A stretch of DNA of 64,000 nt from Sipunculus nudus (Eukaryota > Annelida > Sipuncula > Golfingiida > Sipunculidae). The stretch is from assembly GCA_026874595.1 (NCBI GenBank), contig CM049320.1, positions 39,122,714-39,186,713 on the forward strand, read 5' to 3'. This document shows positions 12,470-25,900 of the stretch, in pieces (the stretch's first letter is position 1; every line of letters starts with the position of its first letter). The notes below the pieces were generated by a model, which searched no databases, was not told the origin of the DNA, and saw only the letters and a list, made by a program, of their open reading frames with translations. Position numbers and translations under genes: made by a program.

Positions 12470-14220
12470 AAAATTTAACGCTTGCACTCACCCCGTACCC
12501 GTGGAATTGGCGGGACTTTAATTTTTTTTTCATGAAACATGTCCCTGGTCTTTTATCCTCTTTCACTTTCTTGATATTTGCACTAATGTCATCAGTTGAT
12601 AAATCAAATTGTAACCGTTACTTTTCATTTCTTTGTTTAAAACATAAAAATACAATTAGCACAATTATCATAACAGGCCTACCAAAGGTAAATGACAAAA
12701 AATGGAGTAGGCAAAAGTGCTCTAATAAAAAGTAGCCTTCCTTGAAATAAAGGGTGAAAAAAGGAGTGAAATTAGCAGAGATTCCCATTTTTTCTAACAA
12801 ACTGAATAAGAGATGTTTTGCATTTTAAGTTTATATATAATATATAAATATATACAACCTGACTCAGTACAAGCACTGAAATATTATAAGTGTAGACTCT
12901 CTAGTCTAGTCTAGGGCCGAAATGCCGCTAGTTCTAACTGGACTGTTATGGCAGGAGACAAATACTATATATTGAATTTGTCGACATTTATCTAACAAAA
13001 ATTAAGACGTTCCTCCCTGTCCTCTTTACCTCTATTCAAGAATTAATATTTTGCACCAAGGAATACCAGGGTTATGTTTTAACGCAAATACATTCGTATC
13101 TGAAAAAGTAACATTTGCATTTAAAGTTTATACATATAGAAATAAAGGAAACTTTTCATTTGTATTTAAATGCAAAAGTGAGAAACAGTTAAATTTCAAT
13201 TGTAAATACAAATGCATGGGGGTTCATAAGTCCTATCTCAGAATAATTGCAGCTCTTTAGTCTTATGACTTATTTATTTAAAAAAATATATAATTCATAT
13301 ATAAAAACATAATTTATAAGTGCTTTTGCATTTGATAATTTTTATCGCATTTACATTTGTTATTTCGGTTAACATTTTTTATTTGTATTTGATTGATCCG
13401 AAACAGTCAGGTTTTAACTAATCCCAGCAATCGTCATCTATATCAAATTGACGGTTGTCGGACTGAGATATACACAGGGCCTCCGAGAGAAATTTTTCGA
13501 AAGGGTTTCCTGGCCCCATCCCCTTTTCTTGTTGTAATAACCTCAGTTTGACGGGTTTAATACAGATTTTATATATACATACTTTATCAGCCATGATAAA
13601 CTAGCTGGAAAAAAAGTCATAAGGTCTTAGCAGGTATCCCTGTATATAATCTCAAGGGCAAGGCAAGCTACGTATAAATATACAAGAGGTAACCCACAGT
13701 ATATGTGAAAAGTCTGTGCCTCTCAAGCTATATGTATGATCAACAACAATACTATCACAATAACAACCAAATTATAGGCTTAATTGAAAACAGAAATATT
13801 AACGGGAGAATAATAAGGGGTTTAGTAGTTTTATAGATCACCACGTGCCGACACAGCAAAGACGAGTGCAGATGCGAAAGGTTGTTCATATTTGACAGGT
13901 GTTATAGACAGAAAGTGGAAGCTGCATCGATGAATACTGTGATTCGGTGAGAAATGTTTCTTTTCTTTTTGAAATAAAAATACATATATCAGCTTGCATC
14001 ATGTTGAAAGTCGAAGCAACCGCCAACGTTTTGTTTACTTTATAGGAACATTCTCTATGCATGATAAAAAAAAGTGTAATATAATTTATATAAGGCCAGG
14101 CCGATATTTGCTTGTATGAGTTTGGCTATTTGATATTTAGCATTAAAATAACATCCTGGGTTGTCGGAATAATGAAGCAATATATGAGTTCTTGAAAAGT
14201 TGATAGTCGACATTATATAC
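12470..14220. other. Intergenic DNA, no gene recognised
   Basis: Includes a low-complexity stretch at 13,080-13,400 composed of 'ATTTGCATTT/ATTTGTATTT' words like those at 3.6 kb. No exon could be supported. Confidence 0.4.
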
Positions 14221-14230
14221 ATATATATAC

Positions 14231-14278
<48 letters not shown>
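14221..14278. repeat. (TA)n microsatellite
   Basis: About 58 bp of nearly pure TA dinucleotide with single interruptions near its left end. The ORF crossing it encodes only a Tyr-Ile run and is not a gene. Confidence 0.9.
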
Positions 14279-14280
<2 letters not shown>

Positions 14281-15236
14281 GGAGCACAGGATTTATAAAC
14301 AAAATGGAAGTTGCTCAACACCCAGCCACCCAGCCTCATCCACACTCACAGGAAAAAAAGTCATGATAAATTTAAACAAAACATATAATAAAAGGGGCAT
14401 CTCCACTGAACCGTTTTATATTCAGAGTGAATCAATAAATAATTTTGGTCCCTTGATTAATTCTGTTCACTTCAAAAATACTTAATTTATATTAAACAAA
14501 GTAACTAATCTTCAACATAAATATGATGTTCATGTTTCAGTTTATACTTAAAATATAGTGAAAGAATAAATTGAAAAAAAGTAGAATGAAAGCAAATAAA
14601 TATTTGTTTTGGTTAAATTTTTCCATGGATGTGTTATACTTTATTATTTGAAATATACGTCTGAAAGATTTGCCTGGCCATTCTGTTATATCGTAACCAA
14701 CAGGTCAATCCGAGGATTTCTGCCTTTTCAAGCATTTTAATAGCCATAAGAACTTTGGACGCAATGGGTTAAAACCTATATAAACTAGCTAATGCTGTTT
14801 AAGACTAATGAGACTTCATCCTCAAGCTTGCATGTTCTGGTGCCACAGGAAACTGTTGGGCCCGAGCCGCCCTGCATGCATGGGTTATGCATGTTACTTC
14901 CGATTTAAACTCTATATATAAGCTAAGACCCAAGAAAAAAATCCGCATTAACAAGCATTTAATCGGGCCCTATATTTAATGAGAGCCGGACCCTTTTTGT
15001 CGTGATGAAAGCTATATATATGCTAATTAACACAAAAGCCAAAGAGATTTTCTCATTTTCAAGTATTTTCTGGTGTTTTTACATATATATATATATAGGA
15101 AACTCCTGACGGGCCCGGGCCCCTTCAGAACACACCCTATATAAGAAACTCATAAAAGCCTATTAACGCTTCGCAAAAGACGTGACTTAATGATTTTCGA
15201 GCATTTCCTTGTGTCTTCCTGGAAATTCCAAAGGTT
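14279..15236. other. AT-rich spacer, no gene recognised
   Basis: No exon or RNA gene seen. Scattered 'atatata' runs occur, for example near 15,080. Confidence 0.4.
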
Positions 15237-15425
15237 AAACTAGAAAAGTACTCAGAGAACGCAGGCCTCCCCCAAGGCAGCTCGTTACCCCCATATGGCA
15301 TTGCTATAAAATGCAGCATTTTTCCTTACAATACATGGATCAAGATGTTGATCCGGATCACCCAAAAATCATTGCCGAGCTATCCTGAAAATTTCATTAA
15401 AATCCGTTAATCACATTTTAAGTAA
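15237..15425 (+). repeat. Dispersed repeat 'ACTAGAAA-GTnCTCAGAGAAC', copy 1
   Basis: Opens with 'aactagaaaagtactcagag', then 'ggcctcccccaaggcagctc', 'tacccccatatggcatt', 'gcagcatttttcctt' and 'atcattgccgagc'. The same ordered phrases recur at 43,497-43,690, in the same orientation. This marks a roughly 190-bp dispersed family, possibly the conserved end of a longer transposon. No TIR or target duplication could be defined. Confidence 0.55.
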
Positions 15426-16632
15426 TGTTGATGACAGACACGCAAAAAACAAACCAACTCCCCTTGACGGCGGTTTGAAAAAAAATAAGATTTCTCATTA
15501 TCAAACATTTCAGTGGGCCATATGGGAAATTCCTGGCTGGTCCGAGCCTCTTTAAACCCGATTAAATTAGAGGACTGACCTGACATCCGCATGTAAAGCA
15601 TGTTCGCGCATTTCTTGCACCCTGTATTATACAATACAACTGGCTGACCTGGACCATATATAGGCGCTTGAGTTGCTATATGATGAAGATCTCGGTTAAT
15701 TTTTTTTACTTTTCTGGGTCATTTCCTTATAACTATGACTCATCTTACACTTTCCTAGCGTTTTTCACACAATATATGGTCCATCTTTTTATTATTTACT
15801 TAATATTTAAAGGGTGTACCGTCTGCCCCCCCCCCCCCTCCATATAGGGCCTGTATGGATATACACGTTTGTGGTCTTGAGTTGAAAATATTTCAACCGA
15901 ATTATTACTCATTTTATTCATATGATATATGAAAGGCAAAACATTCACCTTATGACATATATATTTGAAAAAGAGAAAACAAACAGATAACCATGCATTT
16001 CTGCTCCCACAAAGTTGATAACAACGTCAAAGTCATATATATACCGTATATTTATGAGGGCCTATCTTCCGTATCCTCCGGACTGTATTACAGTTGGGAT
16101 AACCGTATACACAATATTGATTCGTACGAACCGAACACTGAAAACTGTTATGCCAAATGCGAACGTTTGTGTAAAAGTTGTATCGTAAAAATAAATGAAC
16201 CATCGACGCATGAATTGTACAGTTTAATGTAACAACTTATCAATATAAAAATATGAAAAGATAAATAAAAATACAACATATTAATATATACGACAACCAC
16301 TATACTTCCGAATTATAAAACAAATTAAAAAAGTATACGACATCCTATTACGTGAACACAAATGGCATTTTCTAACTTCTATAAACAGATACACACATAC
16401 AGACATTTGCGCGATTAAACGGTTGATACGTGTAATTGAAATCTGCGTGAAACTATTACTGATCAGTTTGCATGTGAAAGGATCATCAAAATACTACAGC
16501 AAACACACATGGATTTAGAGGTATTTTTGGACTATATATGATTTACCTAATTGGCACTATTTGGGTATATATTATCTGCTGATATATACAATTTTGTTAT
16601 GTTATTCAGCATTTCTATCTTATGAAACTCCT
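15426..16632. other. Intergenic region downstream of CNTD1
   Basis: No coding exon recognised. For the CNTD1 transcript, a minus-strand ATTAAA (complement of 16,223-16,228) about 400 nt past the stop codon is a possible poly(A) signal. This is weak evidence. A C-run occurs near 15,828-15,838. Confidence 0.35.
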
Positions 16633-16734
16633 CTATGGTTCATTGTCCTCGGGGACTTCCTGGACGAGTATGCTGGCGAAGTCCAAGATGTCCCCGCACG
16701 GTATCTTGGTAATCCCGCTCACCTGGTTTATCAC
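16633..16734 (-). CDS. CNTD1: CNTD1 exon 7 (terminal)
   Basis: Residues 281-313 and TAG stop at 16,635-16,633. Acceptor ATTACAG|GTG, phase 0. Encodes 'VINQVSGITKIPCGDILDFA' followed by 'SILVQEVPEDNEP', aligned with vertebrate 'VVGHLQSITGIALASIAEFS'. The protein ends about 20 residues earlier than the mammalian form. Confidence 0.9.
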   Translation of the reverse strand: MINQVSGITKIPCGDILDFASILVQEVPEDNEP

Positions 16735-19700
16735 CTGTAATTATACAGAAAATACATACATTTAAATACCTAAAAATGATAAAAGTTCCATTAAGCACGT
16801 TGATTTGTTTTTGTTATTTTTATTTCTTTTTTTTTTATTATTTTCTACTCCGTAAGGCGTGGAATGTGAGGACCCAGCGCACTGCCCAGTCCGCAGGGGG
16901 CGCAACGCAGGACGTTTCATCTCCCCCCATCTCTCTCCATCTTGTCTAGCGCACTACCGGACGCTACAAAAGCCATGACAAAGTTTTTGCGTAAATAAAA
17001 TAACACCCATTGTAGGATATAAATACTCCCGGGGCAAAGATAAAACCTGGTGGATATAAATTTAATTAAAGGTTAACTTAATCACAATACTACACTAACG
17101 AAGGAAACAAACCATTCAGCTTTGTTGAATTAGATAGTGATTTGTGCATGAAATTATAGCGAATAATGGTCGATCATACGCATGGTGCATAATTTTTACA
17201 GTTTGTGAATGGTTTAATATATATATATATATGGAAACTCGTTGGTCTTATACTATTTTAAATTAAAAATATATATAAACGTCGATCACCAAATACTATT
17301 TATACATGAGCCGACTATAAGAAATCTCTGGTTTATTGTGCCCTGATTGTTTTCAAATAATAAATGTGAACAATCACAAAAACAGGCCCTTTACAATTTT
17401 TTACAATTTACAAATTATTACAGTTAACAATTGACACATCAAGTTCTCAGTAGACACAATGGTGTTCAGGGAATGTAAGAAATGTGTACACACATGCACC
17501 GTCACACACACATATATACACACAATTATAAACATTCACACAGAATTTACCGAAAACAATAACGGTCCACTTTGTGCAGGCTTAATCAGAGAGCCTAATC
17601 TGCTGCCAATATACGGATAGAGACATATGTGAGAAATGTGTACATTGCCTTGTAATCGAATATGAAACATAACAAAGATACATGTAAAAAAAATTACAAA
17701 ATAAACGAAGAATGCCCCTAAACCTAATCAAGCGAGGATAACAATAAAATGTATTCCTGCCTTGTTAATTAGAAATGGATTTTAGAAACACTTTTTAAGA
17801 TACTGCATTGTATATAAATGTTTGCAAGAAACGTATGAAAATTCATAAATAAATCCCACAATCCATCCACCTGTAACCTCAACCTGTTCAGGTAAATAGA
17901 CCATTCAGATATGCCTGTCATTTTTAGGAATGCATTTGAGAGATCATGCATTTGCATATAAAATGGTTAGGTTATCCATAATCATAAAAAAATGCCAGCA
18001 ATAATAGAATTCATATAAATATAAAAAAGGAACCAAGTGTAAACAAAACATAATCAGCTCTGGGGACCCATAAGATGCAACTGCTATTATTAATAGAAGC
18101 AGACCCCAGTGAAACTTGGTGAGAAACAGTGTCGCATGTAAAATGTAAAAGTTTTGTATAAAACAATTCACAACAAGAGCACCGCAAAAATATACAATAG
18201 CTGCCCGTTGTGTATATGGTGACCTCCGACCTCATTAAATATGCGTGAATTTTGATGGAATGTAATTCAGGTGAGAAACTCTATTGGTAAATATGTATAT
18301 TTATATGTATATTAACTACTAATCGAAATAGAGATAATCTATAGGTAATTAGTTATGGTGAGCTTCGTAAAAATCAACCAAAGCCCTGGAAAGTGATCGC
18401 GGCAACACTAATAATTAACGGACGGATGGACAGATGGATGGACGGACGGACTGCATATAACTTTGGTTATATCATTATATGTCCCGTCATAAAAGGCGTA
18501 TAAAAAATCCAAAATCATCCAAGTGTGACCAAATCCTAATCAACTCTTGAGATTCTTAAGATGCACCTGCTTCTATAATTAGAAGTAGATCTGAGGAAAA
18601 CTTTTAGAGACACCGCGTCAAATATGAAATGTTAAAGTTTTGCATAAAAAAAAATCACTTAAAAATTCCAAAAATGATTCAAGTGTGACTAAAACCTAAT
18701 CAACTCTGAAGAACCTAAGAAACACCTGCTACTACAATTTGAAGTATAGATCCGAGTAAAGCCGGCGGCTCCCTAACCGATTTTATCGGCCGATTCATAG
18801 GATCGGCCGACCATTTACCGACGGGGGTACATTGTCGTGCAGTATATGACACCCCAAGCGACGATATTGTCAGCGTCGGCGTGAAAAATCGCCCGTCTCC
18901 AAGAGTCTGGCATTGACAAAGAAAATCGGCCGATTTTATTGGGCGATTAGCGAAATCGTGTAGTGGGCCAATGTTTGCGACAAAGTCGGCCGATTTTGTT
19001 TATTTTTGTATGATCAGAGTTCACGTTCTGTACGTTGTCATTATTTGTCATTATTAGTGTATATTGTATAATGACATATTTCTGTATTTAAAAAGAATTC
19101 AAGACCGATTTTGGCAAAGATTCAAAATTTCCTAAAAGACGACCTGAAATTTATTAATCATTATAAAGGAGTGTCCATACTTATAATTACAATGTGAGAA
19201 CATTTCTGTAAACATAATACTGAACGACCATAAGTCAGCGACATTGTTGGCGATGCTGTACTTTAAGTCGTTTTAATATATTTAATCTGACAGATAACAG
19301 AGAGTCGCCAGATATATAACTGATCATCTCACATCTACGGGAATGAATAATAAAAATTAAAACCTAATGACGCAAAATACCTGCTGCTGTTGGCATTTTT
19401 ATTTGTGCATGTGTACCAGTCAAATGAAAAAGGATGATGAAGGGTTGGCTGGTTTATACAGAATAGAAGAATACATATCACTTCTTTGAATTTCTAGAAA
19501 CAGGAAATCCTGGAAATCACGAACACATGCGAGTAGAATGTCATTTTCTAAATTAGAGTTCGTGTCTGGTGAAATAGCCCTTCTGAATGTAGTATCCTGA
19601 TGCTAGATGTTTGGTTACCAAATCCTGCAGATCTGCTGCCGCAATCGTTTTACGGGTTTAAGACCAATCCTTTCGGACCTGGAGACCTTTCTTAAGGTTT

Positions 19701-22700
19701 TGTTATTAGTCTTTTCCTAAATCCTGGACCCGCTTCTGAGATATGCGGAGAAAACCATTAAATTTATGAGGGACGGTTCATCCTCCTAGCTGTCTCAGTT
19801 CGCATACATGTGTATTGTTCATGTGCCCCTAGTTCCTCTCTTCACTCAAGCCAAATTGTAACCCACAAGTCACTCTCCCGACACATAATGATTTGGACAA
19901 GCCACTAAGCGAACAAATATTTCCTTTTGGTTTTAGTATCTCAGTATCAGATCGCCATGATGAAACAGACTACTTCGGCGATAATCGAGAGGTGGGAACA
20001 CCCGCGTCGTAAATGTGACACCGAAAATCGGCAAACCAAACCGAGCCGATTTTCAGCCGACTTTGAGAAAATCTGCCCAAATAAATCGCCCGACAATGTC
20101 GCTTGATAAAATCGGGAAGTGAGCACCCGGCTTAAAATTTTTCGAGATATCGCGTCGCAAAAGAATTTTTTACGGACGGCTCGAAGGACGGACGAACGGC
20201 TCGACAGACGGGCGGAGCTGATCACTATACAGCCCCCCCCCCCCTCCGCCAAAGCGGGACGGGGGATAATAACAGAGTGGATAAAAAAGATCACCTTGTC
20301 AGTGGACGGTTGGTCCATGATGTAAGCGGCTGCGCATACCGTCGACGCCCCTAGCAGCATCATGTCTGCCTCCACAGGAGCAAAGTCCGATCTATCAAGT
20401 TGTACAATGATAAAACAAAATAATTAATTTAACTATGAATGTTATCTTGGTCAATTAAACAAATGCATTCTACTTAAGCAGAAGAGATCGCTACACTTAT
20501 AATATTAGGTTCAGCTATTTATAAATAAACATACAAGTCAATGGTCAGATATTGTAAGAGTTGAGTTCTACATAAAGAAGTAGTATGTTGACAACCAAGG
20601 CCAAAAAAATTAAAAGGTATGGTTCTCAGGCACCGCCCGTAACAATTTTAAACCCCCGCATCAAAACTTTTTATTTTGATTTTCAATAGAAACTTTCCAA
20701 TTTTGAGCTGCAGCCGATCGAACATTTCTTTCAAGAAGATAAAATCATACAATTCCGTTGTTGTGTGTTGCTTTAACTTGTTTAAAAAATAAATCTGTCA
20801 TTATCATGATTTTCCCTTATCATTTAACATTTTTACCTATACATAACAAAAAAATTTAAAAAAAAAAAAGCCCGCCCGCATTGATTTCTGAAAAAAGTGC
20901 CTGACAACCATAGCTTTTTTTTTAATTTGGCATAATCTGGATATAGTCTAATACATCGGAAATCATACCTATCATATGTGTGTGTAGGCCTATGAGTGTC
21001 AGAGGATCATGCTGCGCAGTGCGCAGACTCTGACTCCGAGAGTGCGACTCTGCTGTTTAGGGTTTATGGGGGGGGGGGGGGGGGCCCAACAATGCACCGT
21101 GGCTTCTACACACACCAACGTTACCGGTGCAATTAAAAAGGCAGTGAAGAGGGTAATGAAGTCCAATTAACTCTGTTGGATTAAAATTGTTTCAAGGCAA
21201 ATAACATGAACATGGGTGGTTTGTTGTAAGAACTTCACGGAGTAATATTTTATAAGCATACGCATGTGAACTATATAAACAGAAGATGTTTATTTGAAAT
21301 GTAACAAATTTTGATTTTGAAGTTTGACAGTTGAGACAAGTAGTCCTGGCCATCCAACAGTACCTATAAGGAAGATCGAGGTTCGTTTCGAGTAGAAATT
21401 TAGTAATTCTATGACACTCTGACACTCCGTCCTTAGTGTTTAAAAAATAGTCATAGTAAAATGTGGTAACGCTGTCCCCTCACAAAAGATGGTCATACTT
21501 CCTAAATATATGAAAAAAAAATCAGAGCATTTTGTACTGAGTTTTAGTTTTACATATCTTTATTTGAGGGCTGAATATTCGGTAAAAATGGGGGGGGGGG
21601 GGGGGGGTGTTCGTACGGGCTCCTGCAGGGGCTATAGCGATCCATCTTTGCCCGCGTTGTCCGTTAACAGGGCACACATCGTAACCACTAGACCCAGAAA
21701 GTTCTCGCTGAATACCCATAGAGGTCCATAAATATCTTCATGGAAACTTGAAATTAGGTCCTTGCGATCTATATTCTCCGAGCTATGGGGCTCGTAAGTA
21801 CCCCCCCCCCCCCCAGAATAATTAAAAATGTAATACAAAAGCTTCAGTATCTGAATAACTAATGCATTGAAATGCATTGATTGCCATGATTCTTCCCATG
21901 CATATTGATCATGGAGTGTTTCATCAGTTTTTTTAAAATAATTTTAACGTGTTTGACGGACTGTGGGCTTTTAAACTTAGACGCGGGGTTTCTTTAGAGG
22001 TGCTTTACGGGATGCATACGCACCTGAGACGCGGAGATGTAAGAGCGTTTTCTGTACTTATGTTATACAGACTGTTGTAGATGTCATGTCTCTTCAAGTA
22101 GTACAGATCCAGCACCAGCAAACACGTTCTGTGGTATGCCTTCACCGGTCTCTCTGGATCATTATGACCTATACAAATGAAAATGGTGTATAAACATGTA
22201 CATCACAACATAGAGTGCAACACCTATAATAGAGTTGACACTGGCATGTGCAGTTCCTTTGTGTATGCACTGATGCAGATTCTAAATTTACGAATATATT
22301 ATATCGGTAGGTACACCTTGAATATCAGTCAAATGATTTATGGTTTAACACATAAAACAAGACATTTCATGTTTTAATAAAGTCGTGCATCATTGACATA
22401 TAAGTACACCGGACTGAGCATCATCAATAAGCAACTGAACATGGTGTTACAATATTAAAGTAAAATTAAAATACATTAGAAAATATTGCTTTTTATCATA
22501 TACCTACATGAGATGTGTAATAGATTTGTAAAGGTGAACCAACAGAATCTGATGAACAAACTTTGAAATTATCTGTACAGTATATATAATGTTAGTTTGG
22601 AATGAAAACACCTTATATATAGAAACGAAATGACACTGCAGGTAAGTAGGCCTATATCTTATGGTCGGCCTCATGTTCGCGGGGTAACATGTTCGTAATA

Positions 22701-22902
22701 TTAAATTTTTATTTTTTTTTTCACCAATGAATCTATTTTTGGAATTTTGTGAATACATTGTTTTTACAGAGTGCATTGATTATTTCATTAATTATTGATC
22801 TTGACTATCTAATAGGTTACCCAAAAGAATATAAAATTCTTCATTGATGACTAATAAAATAACAGACTGGCATTATTTACAGAAATAACCTTCGGTTTAC
22901 GG

Positions 22903-22956
<54 letters not shown>

Positions 22957-25900
22957 AAAATGTGTGTGTGTGTTAAACTGTTATCATGAATCTTTTGCCT
23001 TACCAACCTAAAGGCAAAGGTATGGATAACATATGTAAGACGCCAATTAATGAGGCTGTTTAAGGTAACTTTTAACTGAAAGTGTAGATGACAAAGCGTA
23101 TTATTCACGCACGAAGGTTTTATTTACGTGGAAAATTTCCCTTTCGTGAAAATCGCAAATTTGAAATTCCCCCCAAAAAAAGACAACCACACTATACCCA
23201 GGATCTCCAGCAGGGTTTCGATGTATGTGAGTGGTGTAGTGACCGACACTTTGAAGCCGACTGTCTTCAGCACTCTAATCTCGGACTGCACCACGCTGTC
23301 CAGACTGTAGTTATGTCCAACCTCTGACATGGTGTTACGAACCCTTCTCGGAGTGATGATCTGAACGATAAATGATTTACGTCATCCGATACATGTGTAG
23401 GTAGTTGGTGTACGTCACACTTGTGCGTCACACTATCAAATATTATTATACATTGTACGTCACACAGTCTAATATTTTTAAATTGTACCCACACTATCAA
23501 ATATTATTACATTGTACGTCACACTGTCAAATATTATTTACAAATTAATATAGAAAATAACTTAATCCATGCGTAACAGCTGCACATTTGAGATATAATA
23601 TACCGTTTTTTCGTCACTGCAAAGCCCATAGCCAATGTAACATTTATATCTGTTGAACATAAAAAACATGACAATGTAATAAATACAAGCGTTGTCTCAA
23701 AGAAAAGATCACAATCCTGAATGATCCCAAATGTACCTAATGGTACATCACTGTTTGCAGTTGAAAGCTAATATAATATGTGCATGATAAAATACAGAAA
23801 ATTAAATGTAAAGTTAGATTACAGTTTGCAGCATGTATGTCTGGTGAGTTAACAAATATTTTTTTTACTTGACGGTAATAAACCATTATAATATCATGCG
23901 AATATACTTCACTTGATGCTGGGTATATATAAAGACCTTGTAATGTGACGTCAGCTTGCTGGCCAGCTGGCAACAAGAGACAGCTCTCAGCATCATCTGT
24001 TTCTGAACCTTCTGCTGGATAGTCAGCCACGTCTGTTTCTGATTCTTGCTGACAGATGTCAGCACATGCTGGTACAAATCTTCCACGTGTTGCGCCATGA
24101 ACCTGGTTGAGATGTGTTGTTCTCTAACTTGCATTGTAATACTTTAACTTGTATTAATTATAGTCACAGGCCTCAATCATATGTACTAGATTAACACGAA
24201 GAAAAATAGCAATAAACAGCCCATATGAGAACATAAAAGTTTATCAGGTAATTATTAGCTTTTCGTCCCTACAAACGCAGGAAAACTCAATTCTCTGATG
24301 CAAGTATCTGTCGAATGGGGCTTTCAAGTAGGCGAGGCTCGTAGAGTTAAAACCATGATATATATTACATCTCCGTTAGATACTGTGCAATGGGAATATC
24401 TTAGAAGAAATGGTGCTTTGAGCACTGAAGGTCGCCGATTAGCAGTAAAGGTATTACCGGTACCGTTAACAATTGAAGTTACCCCATTCTTCTTCACTTA
24501 CCTCCATCCTCAACAGAGTGACCAATTTAAAGGGCCGAGACTTTAAAAATAACAACTACATGTACGTGAAAACATCAAGAACCACTGCTGAAAATTATGT
24601 AAAATAGTAATACCATCTCACAAACTGTATCTATAAAAGAGAACTTTTTTTTTTTTGGTTTAGAAATGCTTGTATTATTTTGACTGATCATCACAGATAT
24701 ACCTGCATGGTAACCTTAACATATGGGAAAATATTTAATTACATTACCCATTATACAAATATTTTTAATATACATATACAGCAACTGACCAAAAAATAAT
24801 GAGAAATAATAATTGCTAAATTATATGTGCTGAAATAATGGGTGATTTGTAGGCACGTGTTTATATGAAGAAATATAATAATCTAAGATCACACCTTGTG
24901 TAGTATTAACAAATTAAGTGCAGTCACAGTCACAGTCACAAAGACCGACAAAGTAAAGAAATGGAAGGCTTAAGAAATACTCACTTGTCAAAGATCTCCA
25001 GAGCCACATATTTGGAGTCAGGAGGTAGTTTGAGTTTCTCACAACAAAGGAACACAAACTCGCTGCCAACTCCGGTCTTGAAAAGGCCCTGTAACAAAAA
25101 GACCCTGTAACACACGGCATAAAGGGGAAAACGGGCGTATAGAGTATTATATGTGATGACCCCAGCAGGCAGTATTCCTACAAAAACATACCCCTCCTTT
25201 TCGAATTAGATTGAATACTGTAATACTTTTTAAAGCACTAGTAATTATACCCATTGGCCACCACCCAAAGATAACAGTTGGGCCATGCTCACCTTAACAA
25301 TGCGCACTGCCCATGCAGGACCAGAACGGAACGAGAACATTGCAGTATTATCTGATCATATGTGCTAAATTACCATTTAATGTGAAGTAATAGGGAGTAA
25401 TATTTGTTAGTCTTTTAGGTTGCCTCCTGTCGTGGGCGCAATAAGGAGGGGCGGGCGGGGGGGGGGAACTTGTCTCACAGTCGCGATTCCCTGAATACAC
25501 ATTTGCCCCCTCCCCCCAGAACTGGGGGCTGGATCCACTGATTAATCATAATACTATATTCAGAGGGAGGGGGGGGGGTGTTTAATGTGATATAAACCAT
25601 TACAAGGGCCTATGTGTGTGAGAAGGTGGGGGTGTAGAAGTCCTCGTCCTCATCCGGACATTGCGAAAGGAAATTGCGCCCCTAGATTCTGTTAATTGGA
25701 CTCCTACTAATTCACCTATTTCTTATATTTTACCATTACTAATGCTTTTATTTTAAAAAGCATTAATTATCATTACTTATTTTACAATTTACTCAAGAGT
25801 TGTTCTATAGAGTCAAGCCCCTATTTTTCTTGGACCATTTTTGTCACTGAATTTGCACCTGGTCTTCTTCATTGACGTTGCAAATTTCTGTTTATAGACA

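Noticed and set aside
14055-14345. 96-codon minus ORF
   Set aside because: Also crosses a (TA)n microsatellite; no domain or splice context.
22851-23108. ORF with Tyr-Ile repeat run
   Set aside because: Translation of the (TA)n microsatellite at 22,906.
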